Both the position numbers and the translations under genes were made by a program. The notes below the pieces were generated by a model. It saw only the letters and a list, made by a program, of their open reading frames with translations, made no database searches and was not told the origin of the DNA. Of a stretch of 64,000 nucleotides of DNA, positions 1 to 7,080 are shown piece by piece. Source of the DNA: Nostoc sp. PCC 7524 (lineage in GTDB: Bacteria; Cyanobacteriota; Cyanobacteriia; Cyanobacteriales; Nostocaceae); NCBI RefSeq assembly GCF_000316645.1, contig NC_019684.1, positions 5,777,501 to 5,841,500 of the forward strand, given 5' to 3'. Within the stretch, counting starts at the first letter, position 1. Every line of letters starts with the position of its first letter.

Positions 1-20
1 TTTCTTATGCCTCAGTCTCA

Positions 21-558
21 GAGGGTGTTTGAAAAGTCAGAAAGGTTGTAAAAAAGCTCTCTCAGTATAAGCTGTGAATGAATAGTAAACAGCACCGAGA
101 GAGTGACATGAGTCAAGCTTACCCCAGCAATCTGACCCGTGACCAATATGAATTTCTCAGTGACCTGATTCCAGAGGCAAAACCTGGTGGACGCAAGCGT
201 GAAGTTGATATGTGGGAAGTCCTAAATGCAATTTTCTATATTTTGGTAGAAGGAGTGAGATGGCGAGGGCTACCGGGTGACTTTCCGCCCTGGCAGACAG
301 TGTACACATATTTCCGTAATTGGCGCAAAGATGAGACTTGGCTGTTAATCCATGACAGTCTCAGGGAGTGGGTGCGGATAGAACAGGAACGACACAAGAG
401 TCCAACCCTTCGGGAAGCAAGCTACGGAAGCGGGATTGGCTAGAGATTATGAATTATTGCCCGAAACTTCAGAAACCTTTATCTACCTTGCAATGATCCG
501 TATTATGGTGAAGCGATTGGCTTAATTTTTGACTCCCTAGGACTTTTCAAACATCCTC
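21..558 (+). mobile_element. Internally deleted IS5-family (IS1031-type) insertion element
   Basis: Imperfect 18-bp terminal inverted repeats lie at 21-38 and 541-558 (GAGGGTGTTTGAAAAGTC against GAGGATGTTTGAAAAGTC, one mismatch). They are flanked by the 3-bp direct repeat TCA at 18-20 and 559-561. A TNA target duplication is typical of the IS1031 group of IS5. At 538 bp the element is well short of the usual 850-900 bp, because the middle of its transposase is missing. It cannot move by itself but could be mobilised in trans. It sits inside an IS1182-like transposase fragment. Confidence 0.85.
108..525 (+). pseudogene. IS5-family transposase, central DDE core deleted
   Basis: The N-terminal part begins with ATG at 108 (MSQAYPSNLTRDQYEFLSDL) and carries the IS5 helix-turn-helix region (DUF4096-like, with VRWRGLPGDFPPWQTVYTYF) up to about 400. 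The frame then runs through a 26-bp stretch resembling a dispersed repeat and stops at 441-443. In another frame the genuine C-terminus follows, roughly 436-525 (LARDYELLPETSETFIYLAM, then a stop at 523-525). Everything between, including the catalytic DDE core, is absent. An upstream ATG at 78 is in frame but does not look like the family start. Confidence 0.85.
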
Positions 559-835
559 TCACTGCATCCGCCGCTTGTCTATCAGTTAACCCTTCGATAA
601 ATTGCATTACTGTCACTAATGCCAGTTGTCCTGCTGATATTCCACTTTGACCACAATCTGCGCGGTAAAGTTTGACAAAATCTTCATCCTTATATAACAC
701 TCCTATTTCATCCCGCATCTTCATATATATGTTCCCTTTGGGAAATGAATTCCGGGCTACTTGCGCTGTTGTTTCAGGAATATGCGACATATCACGCGGG
801 TGCAGGGTCACAATCTTTGTAGATGCTACGCTCAA
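559..835 (-). pseudogene. IS1182-like transposase, N-terminal fragment interrupted by the IS5 element
   Basis: Read on the minus strand, this gives the N-terminal domain of IS1182/IS4-type transposases: PETTAQVARNSFPKGNIYMK, then FIEGLTDRQAADAVR. The frame runs into the right end of the IS5-type element at 558 and ends there. Beyond the element, bases 1-17 could continue it for a few codons before the window ends. The initiator is uncertain; a family-like start would lie near 805-810 rather than 835. The interruption makes it non-functional. Confidence 0.75.
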
Positions 836-924
836 TATACTTATTCTCTTTTTTCAACTGTTCCAAACTATTGAGGGGCTTAACCCCTCAATAACTCGCC
901 AACAGTATCCTACAAGGAGAGAGG

Positions 925-967
925 TACCCTGCGGGTAGGCTTACGCCATCGTAAGAGAAGCAAGCTA
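925..967 (+). repeat. Dispersed repeat, copy 1 (TACCCTRCGGGTAGGCTTACG type)
   Basis: A 43-bp sequence running from TACCCTGCGGGTAGGCTTAC to GAAGCAAGCTA. A near-identical copy in reverse orientation lies at 49158-49199, and its GAAGCAAGCTACGG end recurs inside the damaged transposase near 410-430. It contains short inverted segments. Repeats of this kind are common between genes in Nostoc-type genomes. Confidence 0.65.
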
Positions 968-981
968 TGGAGAGGGGTTTT

Positions 982-1089
982 CCATATCCCGTGAAAAGTC
1001 AGGAAGAACTAGCACCACAAGAAAAACAACGTGCTGAATGCCAAGCCGCTAAGTTGCGGGAGTTAAATATTGACCCGGATGTTCTATAA
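982..1089 (+). pseudogene. C-terminal remnant of a Uma2-family (DUF820) protein
   Basis: In the frame ending at TAA 1087-1089 the translation includes EELAPQEKQRAECQAAKLRE and ends LNIDPDVL. This matches the typical tail of cyanobacterial Uma2 proteins; compare the end of the gene at 53110-53835 (QRAERLAAKLKELGIDPNQV). No catalytic PD-(D/E)XK region precedes it. Mobile DNA and the dispersed repeat stand where the body of the gene would be, so it is a relic. Confidence 0.65.
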
Positions 1090-1283
1090 AATTATTGATG
1101 ATATTGAGCGATGACCGACCGTGTGTCGTAGACCATCGCACCCTAGATTGCTCAATTCTAAATTAAGCTGCTTCAGTTAGATGCAGGCGATCGCGCTTTC
1201 TTTAGTAGTTGATCATATCTGCAATATTGTTAAACAATTCAGATATAATAATGAGTTTGTTTATTGCATTAATTTTTTAGAAT

Positions 1284-1598
1284 ATGTCCAAGACTTACAC
1301 CGTTGAGATTCTCCACCAAGGCAAAACCTACACATTACAAGTTCCTGAAGATAAAACCATCTTATCAGTTGCCGATGAGCAAGGGCTAGATTTACCCAGT
1401 TCTTGTCATGCTGGTGTGTGTACAACTTGTGCAGGACAAATTATAAGCGGAACTGTAGACCAAACTGACGGCATGGGAGTTAGCCCCGAACTGCAAAAAG
1501 AAGGCTACGTATTGCTGTGTGTAGCTTATCCTCGTTCTGATGTGAAAGTTGAGACAGAAAAAGAAGAAGTAGTTTATCAGAAGCAATTCGGTAAGTAA
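1284..1598 (+). CDS. 2Fe-2S plant-type ferredoxin
   Basis: A 104-residue soluble electron carrier of the [2Fe-2S] plant/cyanobacterial type. The cluster ligands are Cys41, Cys46 and Cys49 (SCHAGVCTTC) with Cys79 near LLCVAYP, the spacing expected for PetF-like proteins. It resembles the photosynthetic ferredoxins but has an extra charged C-terminal tail (EKEEVVYQKQFGK), so it is more likely one of the paralogous minor ferredoxins than the main petF product. The partner is unknown. It is a single gene with an AT-rich upstream region and an ATG after TTTTTTAGAAT. Confidence 0.92.
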   Translation: MSKTYTVEILHQGKTYTLQVPEDKTILSVADEQGLDLPSSCHAGVCTTCAGQIISGTVDQTDGMGVSPELQKEGYVLLCVAYPRSDVKVETEKEEVVYQKQFGK

Positions 1599-1884
1599 GA
1601 CAAATTCAAAATTTAAAAACTACTTGCTTAGGTAGGTAGTAGGGAATAGGGAATAGGGAGTAGGGATGAAGCCTTTTCTATTGATCACTAGCTTCTCAAA
1701 AATCCAATAGAACAGCTATTTGATTTTTGCAAATATTCAGCACACCTGATAATTCTTTCTGGTTTGTCACCTGTTACCTGTGACATAGCACCGATTACCT
1801 ACCTACTACTATAAATAACAACACTGTTGAATTACCGTTGAGATCGGTTATTCTAGAATCTACCAATCAACCGGATTAACAGCA

Positions 1885-2067
1885 ATGACAACTCATTTTA
1901 TTACCGCAGAAATCGACCTCCAAGAAACACCCACAGAATTGCAACAAGTAATTGAAGCAGAATTACAAAAGCAGGGTGAACCTCTACGCTGGGCAATTAC
2001 TGCTGTAGACTCTGATGCAGAAAAGGCGACTGTGGAAGCTGTGGTGACTACAGTAAATGTTGAGTAA
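1885..2067 (+). CDS. Small acidic hypothetical protein (60 aa)
   Basis: A 60-residue acidic protein beginning MTTHFITAEIDLQETPTELQ and rich in Glu, Thr and Val, with no transmembrane segment, cysteines or signal peptide. The composition suggests a small alpha/beta fold. It starts with ATG about 285 bp after the ferredoxin; a short tandem repeat lies between them, so co-transcription is doubtful. I do not recognise the family with certainty. Clean codon use and an unbroken frame support a real gene. Confidence 0.6.
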   Translation: MTTHFITAEIDLQETPTELQQVIEAELQKQGEPLRWAITAVDSDAEKATVEAVVTTVNVE

Positions 2068-2126
2068 TTAAGTGCTGTAATTGCAGCCCATACTGAGTAT
2101 TAAGTATGGTTCATTCATAATGAAAA

Positions 2127-2172
2127 GCTCCTAAAGCATGAGAAGAGATTTATCTTCTTTGACTTTAGGAGC
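2127..2172 (-). terminator. Stem-loop terminator for the minus-strand gene at 2309-2779
   Basis: Ten-base arms GCTCCTAAAG (2127-2136) and CTTTAGGAGC (2163-2172) enclose a second small hairpin (AGAAGA/TCTTCT). On the minus strand the stem is followed by TTTTCA, fitting an intrinsic terminator 130 bases downstream of the minus gene. Confidence 0.55.
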
Positions 2173-2308
2173 AAGTTAAAATCATACTTAGTTAGAAGCT
2201 CAGATATCAAGTATGCTCAAACATTTGGAACATACCTATAGAAATCAAAGCGGATTCCTATAGACTAAAACTCATCTGTTATAAAGTTTTGCCAGACTCC
2301 ATGCAAAA

Positions 2309-2779
2309 TTATTTTTCTCTAATTTCATAGAACCAGATGATTGACCTGCCCTCTTCTTTCATGAAAGCACGAACTCTTACAGAATCGTTAGATGTAGATT
2401 TATCTGATGGGTCATCCATATCATCCCAGATTTTTTGTGCTGGGGAATTACCACTTTGATTGATACTGCCAATATTGATTTTTCTTCTGCCAATAATAGG
2501 CCATGAAGCGGCTAATTGTATGAAACCTGAACCTCCTGCAATTTGATAGTTTGCACCAAATGAAAAGGAATTACAGTCAAATTTTCCTACAGATAATTCA
2601 TTTGAAGAAATATCACCAATAGGCCAGTTTTCCGAATCATTGTATGCGCCTACACGACTAAGTTGATAACGCGTAAAGTTAGCTACTTCGATAACATATT
2701 TTTTATCATATGTTACCAAATGGATAACCTGGTCTATGGTTTGATTTACATCAATGTTTAATGCTGCGGATACTGCCAT
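2309..2779 (-). CDS. Hypothetical protein, beta-rich, 156 aa
   Basis: This 156-residue protein has no signal peptide, membrane segment or motif I can name with confidence. Alternating hydrophobic stretches (VIHLVTYDKKYVIEVANFTR, SGFIQLAASWPIIGRRKINI, SIIWFYEIREK) suggest a beta-sandwich or barrel, with one Cys in FDCNSFSF. It stands alone between a 240-bp gap holding its likely terminator and a 445-bp AT-rich gap holding its promoter. The orphan position near mobile DNA is compatible with horizontal acquisition. I would not assign a function; small secreted or lectin-like beta proteins are one possibility only. Confidence 0.6.
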   Translation of the reverse strand: MAVSAALNIDVNQTIDQVIHLVTYDKKYVIEVANFTRYQLSRVGAYNDSENWPIGDISSNELSVGKFDCNSFSFGANYQIAGGSGFIQLAASWPIIGRRKINIGSINQSGNSPAQKIWDDMDDPSDKSTSNDSVRVRAFMKEEGRSIIWFYEIREK

Positions 2780-3224
2780 GGTAGTGAACCCTTTATTAGT
2801 TGATACTTGGTATATTTAGTCTCGGAAGAGATAGCTAATTAATTGGAAATTAAGCTGTTAAAGCTTCATAAAAATATTGGCTATCAAACATACAAGCTTG
2901 AAACTTAGCCAATGTTTTTTGTGCCATCTCTTCTACTGACTATTGCTATTATTTGATAATTTTTTTTAAATCAACATCCTGATTAACACTGTTGTTTGGA
3001 ATAATTATTGCCAAGCATTTTGTGTGATTACACTTAAAAGTTAATTTTTGAGATGAAATTTTAAATCATGTTATGCAACATTTCGATGATGTCACTTACC
3101 TTATTGGAATTGTTGTAAGCAAGGTCTAAGTATATTTCACAAATTTAATCAAATTTTTATAGCTTAATTTGAATTTTAGTCGAGTCTCAACTCAGTATTT
3201 CAAACTGAAAAGTAACTGCTTAAT
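2780..3224. other. AT-rich intergenic region (445 bp)
   Basis: It lies between divergently oriented genes, so it should contain both promoters. It is very AT-rich with no persuasive open frame, tRNA or hairpin, and I cannot point to a definite -10/-35 pair. Confidence 0.6.
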
Positions 3225-4292
3225 ATGAATCATCCTTACACTGTTATTCTCATAGTCCCAACTGGCGTTGGTGCGTCAATTGGCGGCTATGCAGGGGATG
3301 CTATACCCGTTGCTAGATTAATCGCACAGGTTTGCGATCGCCTAATCACTCACCCCAATGTCCTCAATGGCGCAAGCTTGTACTGGAATATTCCCAATGC
3401 TTTCTATGTCGAAGGCTACGGGCTTGACAAATTCGCTGCCGGGTGCTGGGGTTTACGTCCTGTACGCAATAACAAAATAGGTTTACTTTTAGACCAAGGA
3501 ATTGAACCAGAGTTAAGGCTGCGACACTTACAAGCAGCCGATGCAGCGCGGGCGACTCTGGGTTTAACTTTAACGGATTATGTAACTACTGATGCACCAT
3601 TAAAAGTAGAATTACGGTCTGCGTCATCGGGTGCAAGTTGGGGAACTATTGGCAACCCAGATAGTTTACTCAGGGGAGCGGAAACATTAATTAAACAAGC
3701 TGGGGCAGAAGCGATCGCAGTTGTTGCCCGTTTCCCCGATAATATGGATGAGGAAGCAGTGCAGAACTACCGCCTAGGCAAGGGAGTAGATCCAATAGCA
3801 GGTGCAGAAGCCGTAATTAGCCATTTAATAGTCAGAAACTTTCAAATTCCTTGCGCCCATGCACCAGCCCTAGCTGCTGAACCTCCAGAGCTTAATTTAT
3901 CGCCGCGATCGGCTGCGGAAGAATTAGGTTATACTTTTTTACCAAGCGTACTCGTAGGATTGAGTCGCGCCCCACAATTTATATTAGAAAAGGGATTAAC
4001 AGCATCCCTCGCTGCTGATATTTGGGCAGAACAAGTAGATGCCATAATTATGCCAGCCACCGCCTGTGGTAGTAGTGCATTACTCAGCCTCAGTCAAAAG
4101 CCATGCCAAATCATCACTGTAGAGGAAAATCACACCCAAATCAAAGTACCTCCCCAACCATTGGGAATAAAATCTATACAAGTAAACTCATATTTAGAAG
4201 CAGTAGGAATATTAGTTGCCCACAAAGCAGGCATAAACCCAACTTCCCTAAATCCTAAAATAAATCCTTTGTCAAAATTCAAAAGTCATTAG
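3225..4292 (+). CDS. DUF3326 domain-containing protein
   Basis: A 355-residue protein conserved in cyanobacteria and plants (DUF3326), of unknown biochemical role. The Gly-rich start (VPTGVGASIGGYAGDAIPVA) and the block IIMPATACGSSALLSLSQKP are the recognisable conserved segments. No signal peptide or membrane helices are seen, so it is probably cytosolic. The last 15 residues (LNPKINPLSKFKSH) run into a TCATTAG tandem repeat and may be a non-conserved tail. The next gene starts 66 bp downstream on the same strand. Confidence 0.85.
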   Translation: MNHPYTVILIVPTGVGASIGGYAGDAIPVARLIAQVCDRLITHPNVLNGASLYWNIPNAFYVEGYGLDKFAAGCWGLRPVRNNKIGLLLDQGIEPELRLRHLQAADAARATLGLTLTDYVTTDAPLKVELRSASSGASWGTIGNPDSLLRGAETLIKQAGAEAIAVVARFPDNMDEEAVQNYRLGKGVDPIAGAEAVISHLIVRNFQIPCAHAPALAAEPPELNLSPRSAAEELGYTFLPSVLVGLSRAPQFILEKGLTASLAADIWAEQVDAIIMPATACGSSALLSLSQKPCQIITVEENHTQIKVPPQPLGIKSIQVNSYLEAVGILVAHKAGINPTSLNPKINPLSKFKSH

Positions 4293-4358
4293 TCATTAGT
4301 CATTAGTCAAAAGAAGTTCTTAATTTTTAATTGATTCGTCCCCATTCCCCAAACACCC

Positions 4359-4943
4359 GTGGTTGAACAACAAAAACAAGAGCCAGAAATTCCATACTTA
4401 ACACGTACCCAAGTGCTAGTAGCGATGGGAGTCACTGCTACTTTGTTGTGGATAGTCGCCAAATTGTGGTTACGCTTTGGCAATTTTTTATTATTTGAAT
4501 GGCACTGGTATCCTAGGGACTTTGCTTTAGGGCTGGGTGTGGGTGTAATGATTACAATTCTGAGTGGACTGACTTACCGCTTTTACCCCGCATACCGCAA
4601 AAGTGCAGACTACTATTTAGAATTAGTGCTGAAGCCTCTAGCATGGCCGGATTTAATTTGGTTAGGCTTGCTACCAGGATTAAGTGAAGAATTATTATTT
4701 CGCGGTGTCATGTTACCCGCTTTAGGACTTGATCATTTCGCGGTAATTGGCTCTAGTGTGTGCTTTGGGATTTTGCATCTAAGTGGTTCCCAACAATGGC
4801 CTTATGTGATTTGGGCTACCATTATTGGGTTAATTCTCGGTTATAGCGCCCTGTGGAGTGGCAACTTGCTAGTCCCAATTGTCGCTCATATGATGACAAA
4901 TTGGGTTTCTAGCTGTTTGTGGAAACTAAAAAATAATCATTAG
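4359..4943 (+). CDS. CPBP-family intramembrane metalloprotease (CAAX protease / Abi family)
   Basis: A 194-residue membrane protein starting at GTG 4359, with several hydrophobic segments (about residues 20-38, 45-62, 98-120, 125-145, 148-185). The three CPBP motifs are present: E110-E111-LLF-R115 (EExxxR), FGILH (FxxxH) and HMMTN (HxxxN). These form the glutamyl/histidine metal site of Rce1-like intramembrane proteases. The substrate is unknown; cyanobacterial members are mostly uncharacterised. It converges with purN, whose end is 10 bp away. Confidence 0.88.
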   Translation: MVEQQKQEPEIPYLTRTQVLVAMGVTATLLWIVAKLWLRFGNFLLFEWHWYPRDFALGLGVGVMITILSGLTYRFYPAYRKSADYYLELVLKPLAWPDLIWLGLLPGLSEELLFRGVMLPALGLDHFAVIGSSVCFGILHLSGSQQWPYVIWATIIGLILGYSALWSGNLLVPIVAHMMTNWVSSCLWKLKNNH

Positions 4944-4953
4944 TTTTTCTCCC

Positions 4954-5625
4954 TTACACTCCTACACCCCTTAATATTTCTCCTTGCCTTGTTGCAGCTA
5001 GTGCGATCGCTTGTGGTAGTATGCGATGTTCTTGGACTTGAATCCTGGCGTGAAGTGTTTCAGCCGTGTCATCTGGTAGGATTGGCACGGCTGCCTGCAT
5101 TAATATGGGGCCGCTATCTACTTCTAAACATACTAAATGCACCGTGCAACCAGTAATTTTTACCCCTGCATCCAAGGCTTGTTCGACAGCATGAATACCT
5201 TTGAAACTAGGTAGCAAACTGGGGTGAATATTAATAATTCTCTGGGGAAAGGCATCAATTAACACAGATGTCACAACTCGCATCCAACCAGCTAAAATTA
5301 GCCAATCGACATCATATTCCTGTAAAGTATTGACAATTTCCTGGTCAAAAGACTCGCGGCTTTTGTAGGCACGGTGATTCAATAAAACCGCCTCTACGCC
5401 CCTATCTGCTGCCTTGCTTGCTACTTTAGCTGAGGGATTATTGTAAATTAAAACTTGAATTTGGGCATTGAGTTGTCCATCTGCGATCGCTTGGGCAACT
5501 GCTTCAAAATTACTGCCACTACCAGAAGCCATAATCCCCAATTTTAAAGGAGCATCTGCCGCCAATTGATGAGTGTTAATCCTGGGAGAAACAAGGCTAG
5601 AGGTAGAATCAGGGCGGAGGTTCAT
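4954..5625 (-). CDS. purN: Phosphoribosylglycinamide formyltransferase (PurN)
   Basis: Transfers a formyl group from 10-formyl-tetrahydrofolate to GAR, the third step of de novo purine synthesis, in the cytosol. The N-terminal phosphate-binding loop is MASGSGSNFEAV. The catalytic Asn and His lie in INIHPSLLPSFKG, with the Asp in VDSGPIL. The ATG at 5625 (MNLRPDST) is preferred to a TTG six codons upstream; either gives a 25-30 residue N-terminal extension before the conserved core. It is divergent from the sugar permease gene. The formyl donor pool connects it to the folate cyclo-ligase at 59984. Confidence 0.93.
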   Translation of the reverse strand: MNLRPDSTSSLVSPRINTHQLAADAPLKLGIMASGSGSNFEAVAQAIADGQLNAQIQVLIYNNPSAKVASKAADRGVEAVLLNHRAYKSRESFDQEIVNTLQEYDVDWLILAGWMRVVTSVLIDAFPQRIINIHPSLLPSFKGIHAVEQALDAGVKITGCTVHLVCLEVDSGPILMQAAVPILPDDTAETLHARIQVQEHRILPQAIALAATRQGEILRGVGV

Positions 5626-5749
5626 AAGCAATTCAAAAATCAAAACTCAAAACTCAAAATTAAGCGACCAAGACCAATTAAGTATTCTGGCTTCTAGGAG
5701 TATGCCACTTAATAGCACATTAGCTGAACTCTCAAGAGGAAAATTACAA

Positions 5750-6631
5750 ATGCCAAAAAAATCTGCCCAGTCATGGTTAGACAATGATACATTTGCTGCC
5801 TGGACTTTTCTCACACCCGCACTAATTTTATTAGGTTTATTTGTTATTTGGCCAATTGCTTATTTGTTTTACCTCAGCTTTACTGCTGGCAGTTTCACCT
5901 CTAGAGGCACTTATTGGATAGGTTTAAAAAACTACTGGCGATTAATCCTCAACCCTGATTTTTGGCAAGTTATCGGCAACACAGTTTATTTTACCGTTGC
6001 TACTTTAATTCCTAGCTTAGTTATCCCCATAGGTTTGGCAGTATTATTAAATCGCTCCCTAGCCTTGCGGGGATTTATCCGCAGTGCCTATTTTTTACCT
6101 TCTATTATTTCTTTAGTAGCTGCCGGTTTAGGATTTCGTTGGTTATTTCAAACCTCTGGCCCCGTCAATGATTTATTAAATTTATTTGGTATTGCACCAA
6201 TTTCGTGGTTGGGAGATACTTTTTGGGCAATGCCTGTATTAATTATTTTGAGTGTTTGGAAACAACTGGGTTTCAATATGGTGGTGTTTTTGGCAGGGTT
6301 GCAGGCTATTCCTTCCAGTCGCTACGAAGCAGCAGAACTAGACGGTGCTAATGGTTGGCAACAATTTTGGCACGTTACTTTACCCGGATTGCGCCCAACT
6401 TTAATTTTTGCCACAATTACCACTGCTATTTTTACCTTGCGGAGTTTTGAGCAAGTTTATGTAGTCACAGGTGGTGGACCACTTAACACTACTAATTTGC
6501 TCGTTTACTACATTTATCAAGAAGCTTTTGGTCAATTTGATTTTGGGTATGCCGCCGCAGCCGCCACAATCCTGTTAGCCATCACTCTTGTTTTTGTGTA
6601 TTTGCAATTACAAACCTGGGGTGAGGATTAG
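5750..6631 (+). CDS. Carbohydrate ABC transporter permease, MalF/UgpA type
   Basis: An inner-membrane permease subunit of a CUT1-type sugar or glycerol-phosphate ABC importer. About six hydrophobic helices are visible, starting with FLTPALILLGLFVIWPIAYL. The EAA loop that docks the ATPase is EAAELDGANGWQQFWHVTLP. The start at ATG 5750 has AAGAGGA 10 bases upstream; an ATG at 5702 is in frame but lacks a good site. No solute-binding protein, ATPase or second permease lies beside it; a MalG-type partner lies at 60553, about 54 kb away. The substrate cannot be read from the sequence. Confidence 0.88.
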   Translation: MPKKSAQSWLDNDTFAAWTFLTPALILLGLFVIWPIAYLFYLSFTAGSFTSRGTYWIGLKNYWRLILNPDFWQVIGNTVYFTVATLIPSLVIPIGLAVLLNRSLALRGFIRSAYFLPSIISLVAAGLGFRWLFQTSGPVNDLLNLFGIAPISWLGDTFWAMPVLIILSVWKQLGFNMVVFLAGLQAIPSSRYEAAELDGANGWQQFWHVTLPGLRPTLIFATITTAIFTLRSFEQVYVVTGGGPLNTTNLLVYYIYQEAFGQFDFGYAAAAATILLAITLVFVYLQLQTWGED

Positions 6632-6836
6632 GATTCTACTCGCTCCCCATGATCCCAATCAACTATCCTAACCACCACAAGCAGCTATAGAATGGGAAGG
6701 ACTCCACAATGGCTTATTAGTTTCCGCAATTTCCGTTAGCTCTATCTTCGCCGATTAATGAATGTTATAAGTTAGCTCAGACTCATTGGGGCGTGGCAAT
6801 AGAACCTTTATATAGTTAATTCAGGAGGCACTCTAT

Positions 6837-7013
6837 ATGTTATTTGGACTAGGATGGCCAGAAGTAGCAATCATCATCGTTGTAGCTATTGTGATTTTTG
6901 GCCCAAAAAAAATTCCCGAACTGGGAAACGCACTAGGTAAGACCCTACGGGGTTTTAAGGAGGAACTGAACAATCCTAGTGAGGATAATCATCCGGGAGA
7001 ACAACAAAAGTAA
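6837..7013 (+). CDS. tatA: Twin-arginine translocase subunit TatA/E
   Basis: A 58-residue protein. The N-terminal membrane helix (LGWPEVAIIIVVAIVIFGPK) is followed by the TatA hinge FGPKKIPELG and an amphipathic helix (NALGKTLRGFKEEL), ending in an acidic tail. This is the pore-forming subunit that exports folded Tat substrates across thylakoid and plasma membranes. AGGAGG sits about 9 bases before the ATG, a strong ribosome site. It stands alone between the permease gene and the convergent cphA, with no tatC nearby, as is usual in cyanobacteria. Confidence 0.95.
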   Translation: MLFGLGWPEVAIIIVVAIVIFGPKKIPELGNALGKTLRGFKEELNNPSEDNHPGEQQK

Positions 7014-7043
7014 AATTCAAATTTTTCAACTCAGCAACGGTCA

Positions 7044-7077
7044 ATAGTAGAGATGCGATCGCTCACATCTCTACTAT
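7044..7077. terminator. Stem-loop between convergent tatA and cphA
   Basis: Twelve-base perfect arms ATAGTAGAGATG (7044-7055) and CATCTCTACTAT (7066-7077) enclose a loop containing a HIP1 octamer. It lies between the two stop codons and probably serves both directions, although neither side has a long T-run. Confidence 0.5.
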
Positions 7078-7080
7078 CAA

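Noticed and set aside
672..938. Plus-strand 88-codon frame opposite the IS1182-like fragment
   Set aside because: It is antisense to recognisable transposase sequence, has no ribosome site, and its end is made of the dispersed repeat.
6640..6760. Short protein-like stretch (PQAAIEWEGLHNGLLVSAIS) before tatA
   Set aside because: Too short and without a start or ribosome site; a possible gene relic but not supportable.
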